DNA of 40,522 bases from a virus. This document shows positions 39,122 through 40,522 of the stretch, one piece after another (position 1 is the first letter of the stretch; each line of letters begins with the position of its first letter). The notes under the pieces were generated by a model that saw only the letters and a list, made by a program, of their open reading frames with translations, made no database searches and was not told where the DNA came from. Where the stretch lies: positions 1-40,522 of IMG/VR virus record IMGVR_UViG_3300048091_000434; one strand, given 5' to 3'. The position numbers were made by a program, and so were the translations under genes.

Positions 39122-40156
39122 TTATGCAGGGCCTTCAAGTTCGCTCATTATCAATGTACAAAAATCGTCTTGAATGATGTTCATTATTTCTCGAATCGCA
39201 GGCATTATAAAATCGCCATTTTGTCGGCCCTGCATTATTCCAAGCCAATATGTTGGGTGATACCGCGACAAAGTTCCTAAGAAAAAGGCCAAGAGAAAAT
39301 AACGGCCTATTTTAGAAATGTGAATTTCATTTTGAAATGGTGAAATTAGTGCTGAGTACATCTCAGATGTGTTCTCTAGCTGCGGTAAGTCTGCCAGGCA
39401 GGATGAGCCCGAGGGATGGTTGAGTCGGTAGCGGGAGTGGCCCAGCGTAGGCACGAAATTGTGCTGATATAATTGTGTGATCTCCAATCTGGCCGGAATC
39501 GTTAGCTGTTGCCTAAGAATGTCATCGTCGGGAAGGCCATGGGCTCCAGGGAATATGTCAACGTCCACAAGTTCTGGCCCGATCGCGAATATAAATGAAA
39601 GATAGTTGGAGGCGCTTTTGTTAAAGGTTTTTTCAAATATCTCTCTAAGTTTTGGTTCTCTTGAAAGCACGTCTTCAAATGTGATCTGGGTATTGGCGAG
39701 TGATTGCGTAGGGTAGCACCTTGGAAGTATTAGCTTGTTTGGATATGGTCCTGTGAATATCCAAGGCATTTCAAAGTTTTTCGTGTGTTCCATTAATGAC
39801 AAAAATGTGCCATTAGTTACTACAACCGATAACTCCCCCGCTTGTTTTTGCGCCAGTTTTTCACCCCATCCGTTGGTCGATAAGCCGTGCGCTTGCGGTA
39901 GGGATGATTCTCGGAAGGTTGATGATAGCAAGAGAATTAATCCGCGGCTGAGGGCTAGTACCCCATAGTATTGCAGTACTGGCCGGACCAATAATCCAGC
40001 ATTTGTAGCAGCGCTGAAGTACTCGCGACCTTGAGCTATTGCTGAAACTATTTCTTGTGCTTTGCCGGAGTTCAGCTCTCTACCGTGTCTCCTGTTGAAA
40101 AGGTTCTTCACCAAATCCGTGCTTTCATACAGTGATAATCGTGCCCAGCTGTCCAT
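39122..40156 (-). CDS. YaaC-like protein (AT-rich, probably acquired)
   Basis: A 344-residue protein resembling the YaaC family: NAGLLVRPVLQYYGVLALSR, a hydrophobic-aromatic repeat region, and later YFLLAFFLGTLSRYHPTYWL. No catalytic residues are known for the family. The gene is markedly AT-rich compared with its neighbours and stands beside a tRNA fragment and a dead integrase, so it was probably acquired. The ATG at 40156 has a purine-rich GGAGGAA region just before it. YaaC relatives have unknown roles, and defence is a possibility only. Confidence 0.65.
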   Translation of the reverse strand: MDSWARLSLYESTDLVKNLFNRRHGRELNSGKAQEIVSAIAQGREYFSAATNAGLLVRPVLQYYGVLALSRGLILLLSSTFRESSLPQAHGLSTNGWGEKLAQKQAGELSVVVTNGTFLSLMEHTKNFEMPWIFTGPYPNKLILPRCYPTQSLANTQITFEDVLSREPKLREIFEKTFNKSASNYLSFIFAIGPELVDVDIFPGAHGLPDDDILRQQLTIPARLEITQLYQHNFVPTLGHSRYRLNHPSGSSCLADLPQLENTSEMYSALISPFQNEIHISKIGRYFLLAFFLGTLSRYHPTYWLGIMQGRQNGDFIMPAIREIMNIIQDDFCTLIMSELEGPA

Positions 40157-40312
40157 ATTCTTCCTCCATGACTGTCATGTTCTGCCCTTCAACATGCCTC
40201 TAAGTTTCTCTTGGTTGACGTTTCGAGGCTGAGTGGGCTCAATCAGTCTACGATTCTTCACCGCGCTCGCTCTACCCTCATGCAGCTCCTCCGGGCTTGT
40301 GATGAATAGCCG

Positions 40313-40522
40313 TCACTCTGGCGTCATCATCACCGCGAGCGTCATCTTGATGAACTCTTCATTCTTGTCGATGGCTTCCAGAGCAGCATGCACGTTGTCG
40401 GCAACACCGGCGGCTCCACGCTGCTCGACCCAATTGGTGAGTTCTAGGATGGCGGCTTCCAGGGCGAGCTGGTTTTCGTTGATCTTGAACAGCAGTGAAG
40501 GGAGTAGGTCAGAGGTGGGCAT
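40313..40522 (-). CDS. Small helical protein (69 aa), unknown
   Basis: A 69-residue protein beginning exactly at the window edge: MPTSDLLPSLLFKINENQLA, then ELTNWVEQRGAAGVADNV and a helical end. It resembles short proteins that I associate with Pseudomonas genomes, but no function is known. The ribosome site lies outside the window. The 156 bases between it and the YaaC-like gene (40157-40312) hold nothing that I can name apart from the likely promoter of that gene. Confidence 0.6.
   Translation of the reverse strand: MPTSDLLPSLLFKINENQLALEAAILELTNWVEQRGAAGVADNVHAALEAIDKNEEFIKMTLAVMMTPE

Noticed and set aside
1-40522. CRISPR arrays, insertion sequences or rRNA
   Set aside because: Reading through the window found no regularly spaced repeats of CRISPR type, no transposase gene and no rRNA-like sequence.

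Overview
The window is most of an integrated, temperate, long-tailed (siphovirus-like) prophage in a Pseudomonas, probably of the fluorescens/syringae type. The host call is an inference. It rests on the high GC content and codon use, two PrtN-family (pyocin activator) genes, LexA boxes of the CTG-N10-CAG kind, and a tRNA-Gly(CCC)-like fragment at the right. No integrase is present in intact form; the leftward operon runs off the left edge, where int would be expected.

Layout. Positions 1-4265 hold a tightly overlapping leftward early operon: two PrtN-like regulators, a PP-loop (PAPS reductase-like) protein, an HD phosphohydrolase, a KilAC-like antirepressor and several small phage proteins. 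Positions 4266-5450 are the immunity switch: an S24 CI-type repressor, a Cro-like protein with a TTG start, readable pL and pR promoters, and near-identical operator sequences over both. Positions 5451-5782 form a gene-poor leader whose minus strand ends in a clear intrinsic terminator, a candidate OOP/C4-like antisense RNA. Positions 5783-9085 carry CII-like, DksA/TraR-like, Toprim-VapE replication and Q-like antiterminator genes. A repeat tract at 9111-9387 may be an origin.

Positions 9612-20620 carry a holin, a gpZ-like protein, a lambda-type packaging and portal set (Nu1, gpA, gpW, gpB, gpC/Nu3), a Mu gpT-like capsid protein and the tail tube and chaperone genes, including a probable -1 frameshift. 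An AT-rich pair of lipoprotein genes (20809-22559) is inserted between the tail chaperone and the tape measure gene, the same position as the HK97 gp15 superinfection-exclusion moron. Positions 22647-32868 carry the tape measure protein, a DUF2460/DUF2163/NlpC-P60/gpJ-like tail tip and a large fibre with three internal repeats. A SleB-type endolysin and a second holin-like protein follow.

Positions 33781-37390 are accessory cargo. Two LexA boxes flank an SOS-controlled region with a D12-class adenine methylase. After it come three AT-rich genes: a DUF6602 PD-(D/E)XK nuclease-like protein, a SEC-C/zinc-ribbon protein and a trypsin-like protease. I consider this trio and the lipoprotein pair the best candidates for undescribed anti-phage or exclusion systems. 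Around 37389-37520 there are direct repeats and a tRNA T-arm-like sequence that may be the right attachment region.

The rest is a patchwork: tiny genes, a DUF2513 gene, decayed integrase pieces, a 3' half of a tRNA-Gly with a changed anticodon, a YaaC-family gene and a small protein at the edge. This looks like the junction with another, older element. All family calls come from reading the sequence; no database search was run.
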